A stretch of DNA of 64,000 bases from Pseudomonas sp. ICMP 561 (GTDB lineage Bacteria > Pseudomonadota > Gammaproteobacteria > Pseudomonadales > Pseudomonadaceae). Positions within the stretch are counted from its first letter, which is position 1. Each line of letters opens with the position of its first letter. The stretch is from the NCBI RefSeq assembly GCF_002699985.1, contig NZ_LKBT01000034.1, positions 359,860 through 423,859 of the forward strand, read 5' to 3'. This document shows, one piece after another, positions 34,366 to 43,434 of the stretch. The notes under the pieces are model-generated. The model had not been told where the DNA came from. It did not search any database and saw nothing but the letters and a program-made list of their open reading frames with translations. Position numbers and translations under genes: made by a program.

Positions 34366-35301
34366 TCAAACGTTAGGGCAAGGAACCGGAGCCCAGTCGC
34401 CTACGTCAGGGCTTTTGCACATGCCCTCAACCTGGCTTTTACCAGCAGTAGCGACTTTGTCGCTTTCAGCCTGCTTGGCTTTGGCGTCGACCAGGGTTTT
34501 CTCGGTCTTCACGGCTTCTTGTGGAACGACCGGCAGTTTGGCTTTCGCTGGCTGCTTGGTCTTTTTCTTGGTGGTCGCTGCGGCAGCTGGAGCGGCGTCG
34601 GCTGCAGCCACGGTTGCTACGTCGGTGCGCTGTACGCCGACTTGTTGCAGGTCTTTTTCGTAAGCCTGGGTGTAGTTGCTCAGGTCTTCACTGGCACGAC
34701 CGTTTACGGCAGTGATCAGGTCGTTGGACTCTTTCAGGCCCGATACGATTTCCGCCAGGCGCTTACGGCCTTCGGTGTCGTTGATGGTCTTGGCTTTGCG
34801 GGCCGTCATCAGGTTGGCGAACTGCTGCTGATAGCAGGACTGAGAAGCACGAGCGTAAGCAGTGCTGCGGTCGATGTCAGCGGCGCTTTTGTTGATGTCG
34901 CCTGCGTACGAAGCGATACGTTGCTTGTCATCGGTGATCTGCTTCTGACGCTCGGTGTAGTAACCGGCTGCGCCGCCGACCAATGCCCCGCCCGCTGCGC
35001 CGATGGCAGCGTTGCGGCCACGCTTCTCCGAGTCACCGGTCAATGCGCCGGCCAGTGCGCCACCCACAGCGCCCAGTGCGGCACCGGTAGCGACCGATTT
35101 GGTCATGTCCGAATCAGTGCTGCGCAGGTGTTGTACCGGCTCGTAGCATGTCGGGTAGTACTCGACCTTGGTGGTCGCGCCTACTTTGGACACTGGCGAG
35201 CTGGCGCAACCGGTAAGAATGACCGCGCCAAAACCAGCCGCGGTCATCATCAGAGCGCGACCAGTGGAACGGGTGAGCAGGGGTTTACGGGACAAAAGCA
35301 T
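34366..35301 (-). CDS. tagQ: T6SS-associated outer-membrane lipoprotein TagQ
   Basis: TagQ anchors TagR to the outer membrane and is needed for sensing in the threonine-phosphorylation pathway of HSI-I. This 311-residue protein has an N-terminal signal with lipobox LTGC (Cys32) followed by Ala-Ser-Ser, which favours outer-membrane sorting. A glycine-zipper region follows (GAALGAVGGALAGALTG and AAIGAAGGALVGGAAGYY, about residues 65-120), and the end is a Lys/Ala-rich tail. The assignment rests mainly on position, as the last gene of the tagT-tagS-tagR-tagQ set. The start was set at MLLSRKPLLTRS, with AGAGAA upstream. Confidence 0.8.
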   Translation of the reverse strand: MLLSRKPLLTRSTGRALMMTAAGFGAVILTGCASSPVSKVGATTKVEYYPTCYEPVQHLRSTDSDMTKSVATGAALGAVGGALAGALTGDSEKRGRNAAIGAAGGALVGGAAGYYTERQKQITDDKQRIASYAGDINKSAADIDRSTAYARASQSCYQQQFANLMTARKAKTINDTEGRKRLAEIVSGLKESNDLITAVNGRASEDLSNYTQAYEKDLQQVGVQRTDVATVAAADAAPAAAATTKKKTKQPAKAKLPVVPQEAVKTEKTLVDAKAKQAESDKVATAGKSQVEGMCKSPDVGDWAPVPCPNV

Positions 35302-35387
35302 ATTTGCGTTCTCTTCTTTAGTTTGGACTAGCCCGACGCGGCTTACAGCCGCCCGAGTCCCCTCTGTATTTGCAAGACTACGACGGG

Positions 35388-37109
35388 TCATTGCTGACCT
35401 GCCGATGCAAGCAATTCCTTCAATATCGCCGCCGGATCAGCCCGCTTTTGCTGGCGGTAGTTGCCGACATGACGCACGAATAGTGTTGCCCGTGTCACCA
35501 GACTCTTGCCGATGATCGGTTTGCGATTGAGTTCTTCCTTGATGCGCTGGAATTGCGCCTGGATCACCGCATCGGTGTAGCGAGTGCCCGTGGCCAGGTT
35601 GTCGATGTAGATCGCAACGGCGCCATCCAGCGCGCTACGGCCGTTGTCCAGGGCGGTACCAAACAGCTTGGCCGTCGCTTCATCTTTTGCGTCCAGCGCC
35701 TGTTGCTGGCTCTTTTTGAGATTGGTCAGGCGGATGTTGTAGTTGCTGATGGTTTCAGCCACCAATGCCGCTGACTGAATCAGGTTGCCTGCGGCCTCTT
35801 CGCGCTGTCGGGCGATCAGCGAGACATTGCGCTTGAGCTCTTCGTTGACCAGTCCCAACTCGGCTTGCAGACGTGGATCGGCACTGGCGGCGATGATGCT
35901 GTCCAGACGCTTGGTCGGATCCTGAGCGTCATCAATGGCGTCGGTCAGCGAGGCCAGACGACCTTCCTTTTCCCATTGAGTGAACAGCTCTTTGTAGCGT
36001 GAGCGGGGTGCCGACAGCGCGCCAATGGCAACCCGAAAGCCGGTGGTTTCATTGCTTTGTTCGGTACCGTCGGCGGCAAACAGCGGGTACTCGCGGCGCA
36101 TGCCGGTAAACAGCGTGCCTTCGCCCTCAAGGTAGTTGCCGCCCTTGGCAACGAAACCTCCGTAGGTGCCCTGGCGACGCCCGGCATGAACCAGCTGGAA
36201 AGACTCCTGAACCATTTCCGCCGCGTTGCCGATGACGTCGAACATGCCGATGGGGTTAGGCAGTTTGGTGCCAATGGGCGTCAGTCTTGCGGCCTGGCCG
36301 GTACCGCCCGCCACCTGATTGAAGACCGCCCAGTCTGCGAGCGGGCCGTCGCTTTCGCTTCCTTCAACACGGCGAGGGAACAGCCGTGCTTCTAGCTCCT
36401 GCCGACTGACCGCCTGGCCGCCACGCGCCGCGAACTCCCATTCCACTTCAGTGGGCAGGCGAACGAATCCGATACCACCGTCCTCGACGTCGTTACCGCG
36501 GCCGCTGACCGGCAGCAGGTCGCGATGGTTTTTCATCAGCCAGGCGCTGTAGACCGCCGCAAAGCGTTCGGCTTCGAAGCGCGACAGTTTGACCTTCGGC
36601 AAGCGAGCGGCCATGCCTTGGGGCTCTTCGCATGCCGGGGCAGGTTCACCGCTGGCCAGCGACTGAGCCTGAGCCATGACTTGCGCGTATTGACGCGCCG
36701 TGACTTCGTACTTGCCGATGAAGTACATCATCGGCTTGAGCGGCGTGCCCTTGTCGGTTTTGGGCAGTACTGGGCCAATGGTCTTGCCCCAGTCACTGGA
36801 CAAGTCCTTGAGGGTGAACTGACCGTTGATGAAGTCGCGCCGATAGCCGGAAATAAACGACTGTTTGTAGCCAGGCTCGCCTTCGCTGAACGGATAGCCG
36901 AGGCTGATTTCGCGATCATCCAGGCTGCCTTGCGCGAGGATGTAAACGTAGCGAAAGACCATTTCGCCGTCACAAGGCAGCGGCAGGCTGACGTCATCCG
37001 GCAGTGGCTTGGGGTTATCCAGTTTGTCGGTATCGTCGGCCAGCACCTGACCGGCCATACACAGCGACACAACAGCCAAGGCCAGCGCGGCTTTGCGAAA
37101 CTCAAACAT
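35388..37109 (-). CDS. tagR: T6SS activator TagR, formylglycine-generating-enzyme-like protein
   Basis: TagR is a periplasmic protein that promotes PpkA activation in the HSI-I threonine-phosphorylation pathway. The 573-residue product has a signal peptide (MFEFRKAALALAVVSLCMAGQVLA) and a sulfatase-modifying-factor (FGE-sulfatase) domain (about residues 120-370: MMYFIGKYEVTARQYAQVM, RLPTEVEWEFAARGG, GMFDVIGNAAEMVQESF, GFRVAIGA). A helical C-terminal region follows. The start at MFEFRKA overlaps the end of tagS by eight bases; AAGGAA precedes it. The FGE fold is used for binding here, not for sulfatase maturation, as far as is known. Confidence 0.9.
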   Translation of the reverse strand: MFEFRKAALALAVVSLCMAGQVLADDTDKLDNPKPLPDDVSLPLPCDGEMVFRYVYILAQGSLDDREISLGYPFSEGEPGYKQSFISGYRRDFINGQFTLKDLSSDWGKTIGPVLPKTDKGTPLKPMMYFIGKYEVTARQYAQVMAQAQSLASGEPAPACEEPQGMAARLPKVKLSRFEAERFAAVYSAWLMKNHRDLLPVSGRGNDVEDGGIGFVRLPTEVEWEFAARGGQAVSRQELEARLFPRRVEGSESDGPLADWAVFNQVAGGTGQAARLTPIGTKLPNPIGMFDVIGNAAEMVQESFQLVHAGRRQGTYGGFVAKGGNYLEGEGTLFTGMRREYPLFAADGTEQSNETTGFRVAIGALSAPRSRYKELFTQWEKEGRLASLTDAIDDAQDPTKRLDSIIAASADPRLQAELGLVNEELKRNVSLIARQREEAAGNLIQSAALVAETISNYNIRLTNLKKSQQQALDAKDEATAKLFGTALDNGRSALDGAVAIYIDNLATGTRYTDAVIQAQFQRIKEELNRKPIIGKSLVTRATLFVRHVGNYRQQKRADPAAILKELLASAGQQ

Positions 37110-38304
37110 CTCGAATTCCTTCTGAAGCTTCAATTCGTGCCACGCGCCAGCCGCCCATCGCCGCCGCGCTGAGGCTGGCACCGAGCACCGCGAGCAGGGC
37201 GACGAGGTAGTGAACAGGTAGCAGGTGACTGGCGTACTCGTTGGTTGCCTGCGCGAACAATCGGTTCAGTCCAGTTTCGGCCAGGCCATACACGCCGGCC
37301 GCGAGCAGGGCCGCCAGCCCGCCGCTGTAGAGAGCCTGGAGCACCACGAACAGCAGCAGCGCGCCGGTACTGAAACCGAGCAAACGCAAGACCGATAGCT
37401 CACGCCGCTTACGCTCAACGGCCGCCAGCGCTCCGGCGAAAATAGCCGCGAATGCACCGGTGACGGCCAGCCCGGCAATGATCCAGAAGGTGATGGACAG
37501 GTTGTTGCTCAGGGACCGAACCTGGTCGATGGCCTGTGCCTGAGTGGAAACCAGTTGTCCGCTGTCAGCGAAATAGCGGCGCAGGGATTCGACGCCATCA
37601 AGGTCGCTTGCATACAGCCGGAACGCCGGATAGACCCGCTTTTGCGCAGACGTTGTAGGGTCGCCTGACCAGCCCAGCGCTGTGACTTCACGGCCATCGC
37701 GGTAATCTTCGGCTGCCTCCAGCAGGCTCAGCGTTGCGAACATTGCATCGCGCTCGAAGGCTGCCAGAGGCAACACCGCCAGCACTTGCAGACGAGTGCG
37801 TTGCACCTGTGCCTGACCGGCGACTTGCCGGGTGAAAGAGGCGTCTAGCCAATCGCCCGGTTTGCTGCCAAGTTTTTCCGCAGCGGTATGACTGAGGACC
37901 AGACTGTTGATCTGAACCGGCACTTTCAGACCTTCCAGCAGCGGGTCACCGGCTGCCGTGGGGATCATCTCGACGTTCACCGCCGGACCTGCCGCCTGGC
38001 TGTTCAAATCTGCGGTGGCTGCGATTTGTCGGGTGCGCGGTATGGCGAATGCCACGTCAGGCCGTAGTGCCAGGAGTTCGACGAAGCCTCGGGTGAAGCG
38101 GCCGCCGCCCATGGGGATTACTTCGCGCACGCCGGGATCTTGTTCCAGACGTTGGGTCAGGCTACTGATCAGGCCGAACTTGAGTCCAAACAGCACCAGC
38201 AGCGGTGCGATCACGGCCACCAATGCCAGCACGGCACAGGCCGAAAGGCGTGCATCGGCGCGGTAATCTTGCCAGGCCAGGCTGGCCACTAGAGAAGGGC
38301 GCAT
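37102..38304 (-). CDS. tagS: T6SS ABC-type permease TagS
   Basis: TagS is the FtsX-like membrane subunit that pairs with the ATPase TagT upstream of PpkA. The 400-residue protein has one N-terminal helix (SACAVLALVAVIAPLLVLFGL), a large periplasmic domain (about residues 50-260), and three C-terminal helices (FWIIAGLAVTGAFAAIFAGA, LLLFVVLQALYSGGLAALLA, HYLVALLAVLGASLSAAAMGG). Its start shares a base with the tagT stop (TGATG), so the two subunits are made in step. This is the MacB/LolC type of topology. Confidence 0.9.
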   Translation of the reverse strand: MRPSLVASLAWQDYRADARLSACAVLALVAVIAPLLVLFGLKFGLISSLTQRLEQDPGVREVIPMGGGRFTRGFVELLALRPDVAFAIPRTRQIAATADLNSQAAGPAVNVEMIPTAAGDPLLEGLKVPVQINSLVLSHTAAEKLGSKPGDWLDASFTRQVAGQAQVQRTRLQVLAVLPLAAFERDAMFATLSLLEAAEDYRDGREVTALGWSGDPTTSAQKRVYPAFRLYASDLDGVESLRRYFADSGQLVSTQAQAIDQVRSLSNNLSITFWIIAGLAVTGAFAAIFAGALAAVERKRRELSVLRLLGFSTGALLLFVVLQALYSGGLAALLAAGVYGLAETGLNRLFAQATNEYASHLLPVHYLVALLAVLGASLSAAAMGGWRVARIEASEGIRDV

Positions 38305-39020
38305 CAGCGGGCCTCCTCAAGGGTTGCCGTGACACCGCCGTCCGGGTCGCGTCGGCAAGCAATCCGCAGGCAACGCAGGCCGTTTGTACGAGCCAGTGTT
38401 TCGTCGTGGGTGGCGATCACGCAGCAGGTCTGCTGATCTGCCGCGCCTCTGAGCAGAAGCTGCATGACCCTGTTGGCATTGAACGGGTCCAGTGCGGCGG
38501 TGGGTTCATCGGCCAGTACCAATTGCGGCGAGTGAGCCAGCGCACGGGCGCAACTGACTCGTTGGCGCTGCCCAACGGAAAGCGAAGGTGGCTTCTTGTG
38601 CAGTTGGTCGGCGATTTCCAGTTGCTCGGCCAGGCGCTGCACGCGGCCGTCGTCCTTCAGGCCGAGTAACTGGCGGGGCAGGGTGATGTTGCCGCGCACA
38701 TCGAGATAGCTCAGCAGGCCGCCGGTTTGCAGTACGTAACCCAGATGACGGCTGCGCAATTGCGCCAGGTGGTTCTGCTGCGCGTTACGCCACAGGCCAC
38801 CGATGTCGAATTCGCCTTGTGACGTCGAGAAGTCAAAACGCTGGGCATGATCCGGCGACGACACCAGCGCCAGCAGATCCAGCAGCGTGCTCTTGCCACT
38901 GCCGCTTGGCCCAAGCAACGCCCATTGTTGCCCGGCAGTCAGCTCCAGGCGCGGAATCACCAGGCTGTAACGCTGGCTGCCCGAGCCTCGCGTCTTGCGC
39001 ACATCTCGCAGGCTGAGCAT
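38304..39020 (-). CDS. tagT: T6SS ABC-type ATPase TagT
   Basis: TagT is the ATP-binding partner of TagS and lies upstream of PpkA in the T6SS signalling pathway. The 238-residue protein has Walker A GPSGSGKST (residues 37-45), the signature segment LSVGQRQRVSCARAL and Walker B VLADEPTAAL. It belongs to the LolD/MacB-type ATPases. The stop overlaps the tagS start, and its own start overlaps the ppkA stop (TGATG), so expression is tightly coupled along the chain. Confidence 0.92.
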   Translation of the reverse strand: MLSLRDVRKTRGSGSQRYSLVIPRLELTAGQQWALLGPSGSGKSTLLDLLALVSSPDHAQRFDFSTSQGEFDIGGLWRNAQQNHLAQLRSRHLGYVLQTGGLLSYLDVRGNITLPRQLLGLKDDGRVQRLAEQLEIADQLHKKPPSLSVGQRQRVSCARALAHSPQLVLADEPTAALDPFNANRVMQLLLRGAADQQTCCVIATHDETLARTNGLRCLRIACRRDPDGGVTATLEEAR

Positions 39021-42000
39021 CAGGGCAGCGTCGAAAGCGGGACGCGATACAGCGCGTCGCCCGGCTCGGCGTCGCCGAACCGGACCCAGTTGGCCAGATC
39101 ATTGTGGAAGGTTTCGTAGAGACGGATTTTCGAATCCAGTTCGTCGATGAAGTCTTCCTGTTCCGCCACGCTCAACGACAGCCACAAGTCCTGAGTCATG
39201 CTCAACGCCTTGCTGCGATAAGGCAGGCCATCAAGGTATTCACCGAGGACGCCGCCTTCGGCCAGTTTTGCGCCTTTGCGCAGTGCCGAAGGATCACGAC
39301 TCATGTAGGCGCTGGCGCTGGCGATTTCCTGGAAAAAGTCCTTCGGTGATGTCTTGGTTTTGCGAGCGGCATCAACGATCAGCTTCAGGGATTGCTGCAG
39401 GTCGTTGAGCTGCAACTTGGTCAGCATGACGCAGACCTGAAACGCGGGCAGCGTCGGGTTGGTCAGGTCGCGGTCAGCGGCCCAGGCGCTGACCAGTTGC
39501 GGGGCCTGACTCGCCGATTTACGCCCAAGGAAATCCATGTGCATCGCATAACCGATGGCCGCTGACTTGTCGGCAACGCTGGGCGCAGCAGCCAGATTTG
39601 GCACAGCCTGCGGTTGGTTGCTGCGTACCTGATGCACAAGGTCGGCGAATACCGTGCCGATCTCATCGACTTGCGCGCCGAATTTGCTGACATCACCGCC
39701 CGCGACAGGGATGTAAAGATCACCGATTTTCGGGTTGGCGTCGGCGGTCAGCGTTCGATATTGCTGCTCTGCCTGCGCATGGTTTTTCTTGCCGGCGTCG
39801 GTGCGCAAGTGCAGCGCATAGATTTTGATCTGCTTGCTCAGCGCCGCCTGACGGACCTCCGCCTCGTTCATTTGCGTGCTGCTGTAAGGGTCGTTTTTGC
39901 GCAGAGAACCGGCATCACTGACCAGCAGGATCAGGCGCCCGCCGTAGCCTGACCAATCCATGTCGTTGACTGCCCGCATGACCCCGGCGAATGAATCTTC
40001 GTTGAAGGAATGGCTCGATACCGAGGTTGCCTTGACCTGACTGGCCAGTTGCATGAATCGCTCTGGATCGCGACCCTGATCAAGGGTGATCAGGGTTTTA
40101 CTCAAGTATTCCAGTCCAGGGGTCTTACTGACATTGTTGCGAAACCCGACCATCCCGAAGCTGACATTGTCCAGCTCACCGCGCTGAGCGATCTTGCTCT
40201 GCAGTTCTTGCACGACGGTGCGAACCTGATCGATGTAGGGCTGCATCGACACCGACGTGTCCACAACCAGCACGACTGCCGTGCGGAAGTTGTCGGTGCT
40301 GGCCTGTGGTTTAGCGTTCGCGCTATCGGCAGATTTGCGTTGCTCGCTGCCGGGGTCTATGGACGCCACATTCAACAACTGAACAGGCTGGCCGTTTTCA
40401 TCGAAGGTTTCCCGGGATTCGAAGATTGGCAACAGGTAGAACTGATCCGGCGGTACTGCGCTGGCGCTTGGCTCCAGTGCCAGCACCTGCTGGCTATCGT
40501 CCGGGTCGTTTTGTGCCTTGAGCAACAGGTTTCTTGCGGCGGTGGTGTTGCTCAGCATGTTTTCCAGTTCGCCGGGCTGGCGCAGGAACATCACGGGTGA
40601 ACGGCCGGAGCGCTCAGTGAATTTAAGCACCAGGCTTTGTTTCCAGTCGCTGATCTGAGCAGCAGGCAGCCAGCCTTCGCTGCGTCCATCGCTGGCCGGG
40701 CCGACGCGTAGCCACTGGGTGCCATCGACGGTCTGGCGCTGGTAAACGTAAAGCACAGAAAACGAAGGCAGCGGTTTGCTTGCCTGACCACCCGGTTCGC
40801 TCGCATAGCTCGCGCCGGGCTTGCTCAACACACGCTGGAACAGGGTTTTCTTGCCGGGCATCAACAGTGGGCGCTGTCCGCCATCGGCGTTGGCTGCAAG
40901 GGCCGGATCCACCGCTGACGATTGACCAACAGGCGCTGTGTTTGCCGCTGAAGAGCGGGGTGTTGTCGGTGCGTTGTCTGTCTGGGTCGTTCCCGTTGAG
41001 CTTTGTGAGCTCATCCACCAGTAACCTCCGCCCGCAAGGCCCAGTGCAGCAGCGATTGCGACACCGAGCAACGCCAGCATCGGGCCTCGACGCTGGCCGG
41101 AAGTCTCCGTTTTTTCAGCTGTCGGTTTTGCCAATGGGGGCGTCGGCGACGTTGGCGCGCTGCGGGGAATCTCGATGGACTCCGGGGTGATTCCGGCCAG
41201 ATCAAGACCTGCCTGTGGTGGAATCGGCAGCGTTTGAATGAGCGTGCTTTCAGTCGCTGCCGACGGCAGGTTATCCAGCGCGGCAATCAGTTGTTCGGCA
41301 TTGGCAAAACGCTCCGCCGGGTCCTTGGCCAACAGCCGACGCAGGATGTCCTGATAGCGGTCATGATGGATTGGCAGCTCTGGCAACGGCTCGGTCAGGT
41401 GGGCCAGCGCAGTGGAGAGTGCGTCGACGCCGGTATACGGCAGCCTGCCGACGAGGATCTCGTAAAGCACCACGCCCAGGGCATACAGGTCGGCGCGCCC
41501 GTCGATGTCCTGTCCGCGAGCCTGTTCGGGACTCATGTAGCTGGGCGTGCCCACGGTGAAACCGGCCTGAGTGAACTGCGTGCGGTCGTCCAGGGATTTG
41601 GCGATGCCGAAGTCCGATAGCACCGCTGTGCCGTCGGCACGGAACAGGATGTTGGCCGGTTTCACATCGCGATGGACCAGCCCTTGAGCGTGCGCGTAAC
41701 CCAGCGCGGAGGCGATCTGGCGGATGAACAGCAAGCCCTGCTCGGGGCTCAGGCCCTCAGCGATGCGTTCCTTCAGCGTGCCATTGGGCAAGTATTCCAT
41801 GGCCATGTAGTACAGCTCGTCTACATTGCCGATGTCATGGATGGTGACGGTGTGCGGATGCGACAACCGCGCGAGGGTGCGTCCTTCGCGCAGGAAGCGC
41901 TCGCAGAAGCTGGGGTCGGCGGCGAGCGACGCGGCCATGATCTTTAGCGCCACCTTGCGTTGCAGTGAACGCTGGGTCGCCAGATAGACCGTGGCCATGG

Positions 42001-42052
42001 CGCCTTCGCCAATCTCACCTTCTATGTCAAAACCGGGTATCGAGATATCCAT
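39020..42052 (-). CDS. ppkA: T6SS Ser/Thr protein kinase PpkA
   Basis: PpkA phosphorylates the FHA protein and so switches on the HSI-I apparatus. The 1,010-residue protein has a complete N-terminal kinase domain: glycine loop GEGAMATVY (15-23), Lys37, catalytic HRDVKPAN (127-134) and DFG (147-149). A proline-rich linker precedes a membrane helix (LALLGVAIAAALGLAGGG, about residue 335). The periplasmic part ends in a von Willebrand factor A domain with the metal site VVDTSVSM. The layout equals that of P. aeruginosa PpkA. It starts 12 bp from the end of pppA. Confidence 0.95.
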   Translation of the reverse strand: MDISIPGFDIEGEIGEGAMATVYLATQRSLQRKVALKIMAASLAADPSFCERFLREGRTLARLSHPHTVTIHDIGNVDELYYMAMEYLPNGTLKERIAEGLSPEQGLLFIRQIASALGYAHAQGLVHRDVKPANILFRADGTAVLSDFGIAKSLDDRTQFTQAGFTVGTPSYMSPEQARGQDIDGRADLYALGVVLYEILVGRLPYTGVDALSTALAHLTEPLPELPIHHDRYQDILRRLLAKDPAERFANAEQLIAALDNLPSAATESTLIQTLPIPPQAGLDLAGITPESIEIPRSAPTSPTPPLAKPTAEKTETSGQRRGPMLALLGVAIAAALGLAGGGYWWMSSQSSTGTTQTDNAPTTPRSSAANTAPVGQSSAVDPALAANADGGQRPLLMPGKKTLFQRVLSKPGASYASEPGGQASKPLPSFSVLYVYQRQTVDGTQWLRVGPASDGRSEGWLPAAQISDWKQSLVLKFTERSGRSPVMFLRQPGELENMLSNTTAARNLLLKAQNDPDDSQQVLALEPSASAVPPDQFYLLPIFESRETFDENGQPVQLLNVASIDPGSEQRKSADSANAKPQASTDNFRTAVVLVVDTSVSMQPYIDQVRTVVQELQSKIAQRGELDNVSFGMVGFRNNVSKTPGLEYLSKTLITLDQGRDPERFMQLASQVKATSVSSHSFNEDSFAGVMRAVNDMDWSGYGGRLILLVSDAGSLRKNDPYSSTQMNEAEVRQAALSKQIKIYALHLRTDAGKKNHAQAEQQYRTLTADANPKIGDLYIPVAGGDVSKFGAQVDEIGTVFADLVHQVRSNQPQAVPNLAAAPSVADKSAAIGYAMHMDFLGRKSASQAPQLVSAWAADRDLTNPTLPAFQVCVMLTKLQLNDLQQSLKLIVDAARKTKTSPKDFFQEIASASAYMSRDPSALRKGAKLAEGGVLGEYLDGLPYRSKALSMTQDLWLSLSVAEQEDFIDELDSKIRLYETFHNDLANWVRFGDAEPGDALYRVPLSTLP

Positions 42053-42063
42053 GGATGCTTTCT

Positions 42064-42783
42064 TCAGTTGGCTTTGACGACGATTGCCGTGATGTTGTCG
42101 GGGGCGCCACGCGTCAGCCCGAGGTGTATCAGGCTGCGCACCACCTGATACGGGTCGCTGTGGCCAAGTACGTCGCGAATTTCATGATCTTCAGCGGTCT
42201 TGTTCAGGCCGTCGCTGCACAGCAGATAGGTGTCGCCGGGGACGATCTGAAGCGGCACCATGGCCAGCTCCAGTCCTTCCTCCACGCCAATGGCGCGGGT
42301 CACGATGTTGGCGCGCGGGTGCACTCTGGCCTGTGCTTCGCTGAGAAGACCGCTGTCTTGCAAGTCCTGGACGTAACTGTGATCTCGGGAGAGGCTTTCC
42401 AGTACACCGTCGCGCAAGCGATACAGGCGGCTGTCACCGGCCCACAGGCACACGCCTTCGTCCTCTCTTACGGCGAGCAACACCAGCGTGCTGCCCATCA
42501 TGCTCACGCCACGGGTTTTGGTTTCTTCGCGCACCGTCGCGTTGACCTCGGCCATCCGGGACCGCAACTCGCGGGTGTACAGCGACAGATCCTGCGACAC
42601 CGGAATACCCCGCAGACTGTCCACGATCAGGCTGCTGACATAGTCCCCGGCGGCGTGACCACCCATGCCGTCGGCCACAGCCCACAGACCGTTTTCGGTC
42701 AGCTCCAGCGAGGCATCTTCATTGATCTTGCGCACCATGCCGACGTGGCTGTAGCAGGCAGATTTATAGGTGATGCGAGACAT
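42064..42783 (-). CDS. pppA: T6SS PP2C-type phosphatase PppA
   Basis: PppA removes the phosphate added by PpkA and so resets the T6SS. The 239-residue protein has the PP2C metal-binding motifs: VADGMGGHAAGD near residue 37, the SMMGSTLVLLAV and LWAGDSRLYRLRDG segments, and a C-terminal DNITAIVV. It is full length for the family. The start directly follows the tagF stop (TAG then ATG) on the minus strand. In some bacteria PppA is fused to TagF; here the two are separate. Confidence 0.95.
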   Translation of the reverse strand: MSRITYKSACYSHVGMVRKINEDASLELTENGLWAVADGMGGHAAGDYVSSLIVDSLRGIPVSQDLSLYTRELRSRMAEVNATVREETKTRGVSMMGSTLVLLAVREDEGVCLWAGDSRLYRLRDGVLESLSRDHSYVQDLQDSGLLSEAQARVHPRANIVTRAIGVEEGLELAMVPLQIVPGDTYLLCSDGLNKTAEDHEIRDVLGHSDPYQVVRSLIHLGLTRGAPDNITAIVVKAN

Positions 42784-43434
42784 CTAGTTCGTGGCTCCTT
42801 GCCCAAGCAGAAAACTGCCGAATTGCGCGGCGGCTGGCAGCCCTGCGCAATGCAGCAGCCCCGGCGCGATCTGTTCCGAGCCCTTGCCCCACCACAGACT
42901 CGCGTGGTCGCAGGCCTTGTCCACCAGTGCCGCGCTGCGCTGCGCAGGTTCCGTCGCGGAAATTCGCTGCAAACCGGCAAAGTTGCTCACAGGCTGTCGG
43001 GGCGTGGCAGGCAGTGCGCCCAGCGCTTGCAGGCTGCTGTCAAACGTTTCGAAGCTGGCGCCTTCGTCCAGCGTCGAGAGCAGCAATGCTTCGGTCTGTT
43101 CGAACCAGTCTTCAGGGCCGGTCACCACTGCGCCAAGGCTGTAATCGCTGGCCATAGGTTGAGCCACGGTCAGCGGAAAATAACGTCCGACCCGGTCAAT
43201 ACTCGGCATCAGCACACCCACCACGGCATCAGGCCCGCACACGCCGGGGGCCAGTGCGAAACGCCAGAGCGGGCTGACCAGATAGGCGTCCAGCCACTGG
43301 CTGCCCAGTTGCTGTTGGCTGGCGAGCAACCCGGCTGCGAGCCAGGCGTCCCAAGGCTTGATAAAGCTCTGCGGCAGGCCACGGCTGACAAAGTCGCCGC
43401 GGCTGGCCAGCTTGCCGTAAAACCCTGTCGTCAT
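42784..43434 (-). CDS. tagF: T6SS post-translational repressor TagF
   Basis: TagF blocks T6SS assembly independently of the phosphorylation pathway. The 216-residue protein has the family start MTTGFYGKLASRGDFVSRGLP and the motifs DAWLAAGL, LWRFALAPGVCG, GVLMPSIDRVGRYFPL and SLWWGKGS. The start is placed at the ATG overlapping the tssM stop (ATGA); a longer open frame into tssM was rejected because the family begins MTTGFYGK. Confidence 0.93.
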   Translation of the reverse strand: MTTGFYGKLASRGDFVSRGLPQSFIKPWDAWLAAGLLASQQQLGSQWLDAYLVSPLWRFALAPGVCGPDAVVGVLMPSIDRVGRYFPLTVAQPMASDYSLGAVVTGPEDWFEQTEALLLSTLDEGASFETFDSSLQALGALPATPRQPVSNFAGLQRISATEPAQRSAALVDKACDHASLWWGKGSEQIAPGLLHCAGLPAAAQFGSFLLGQGATN

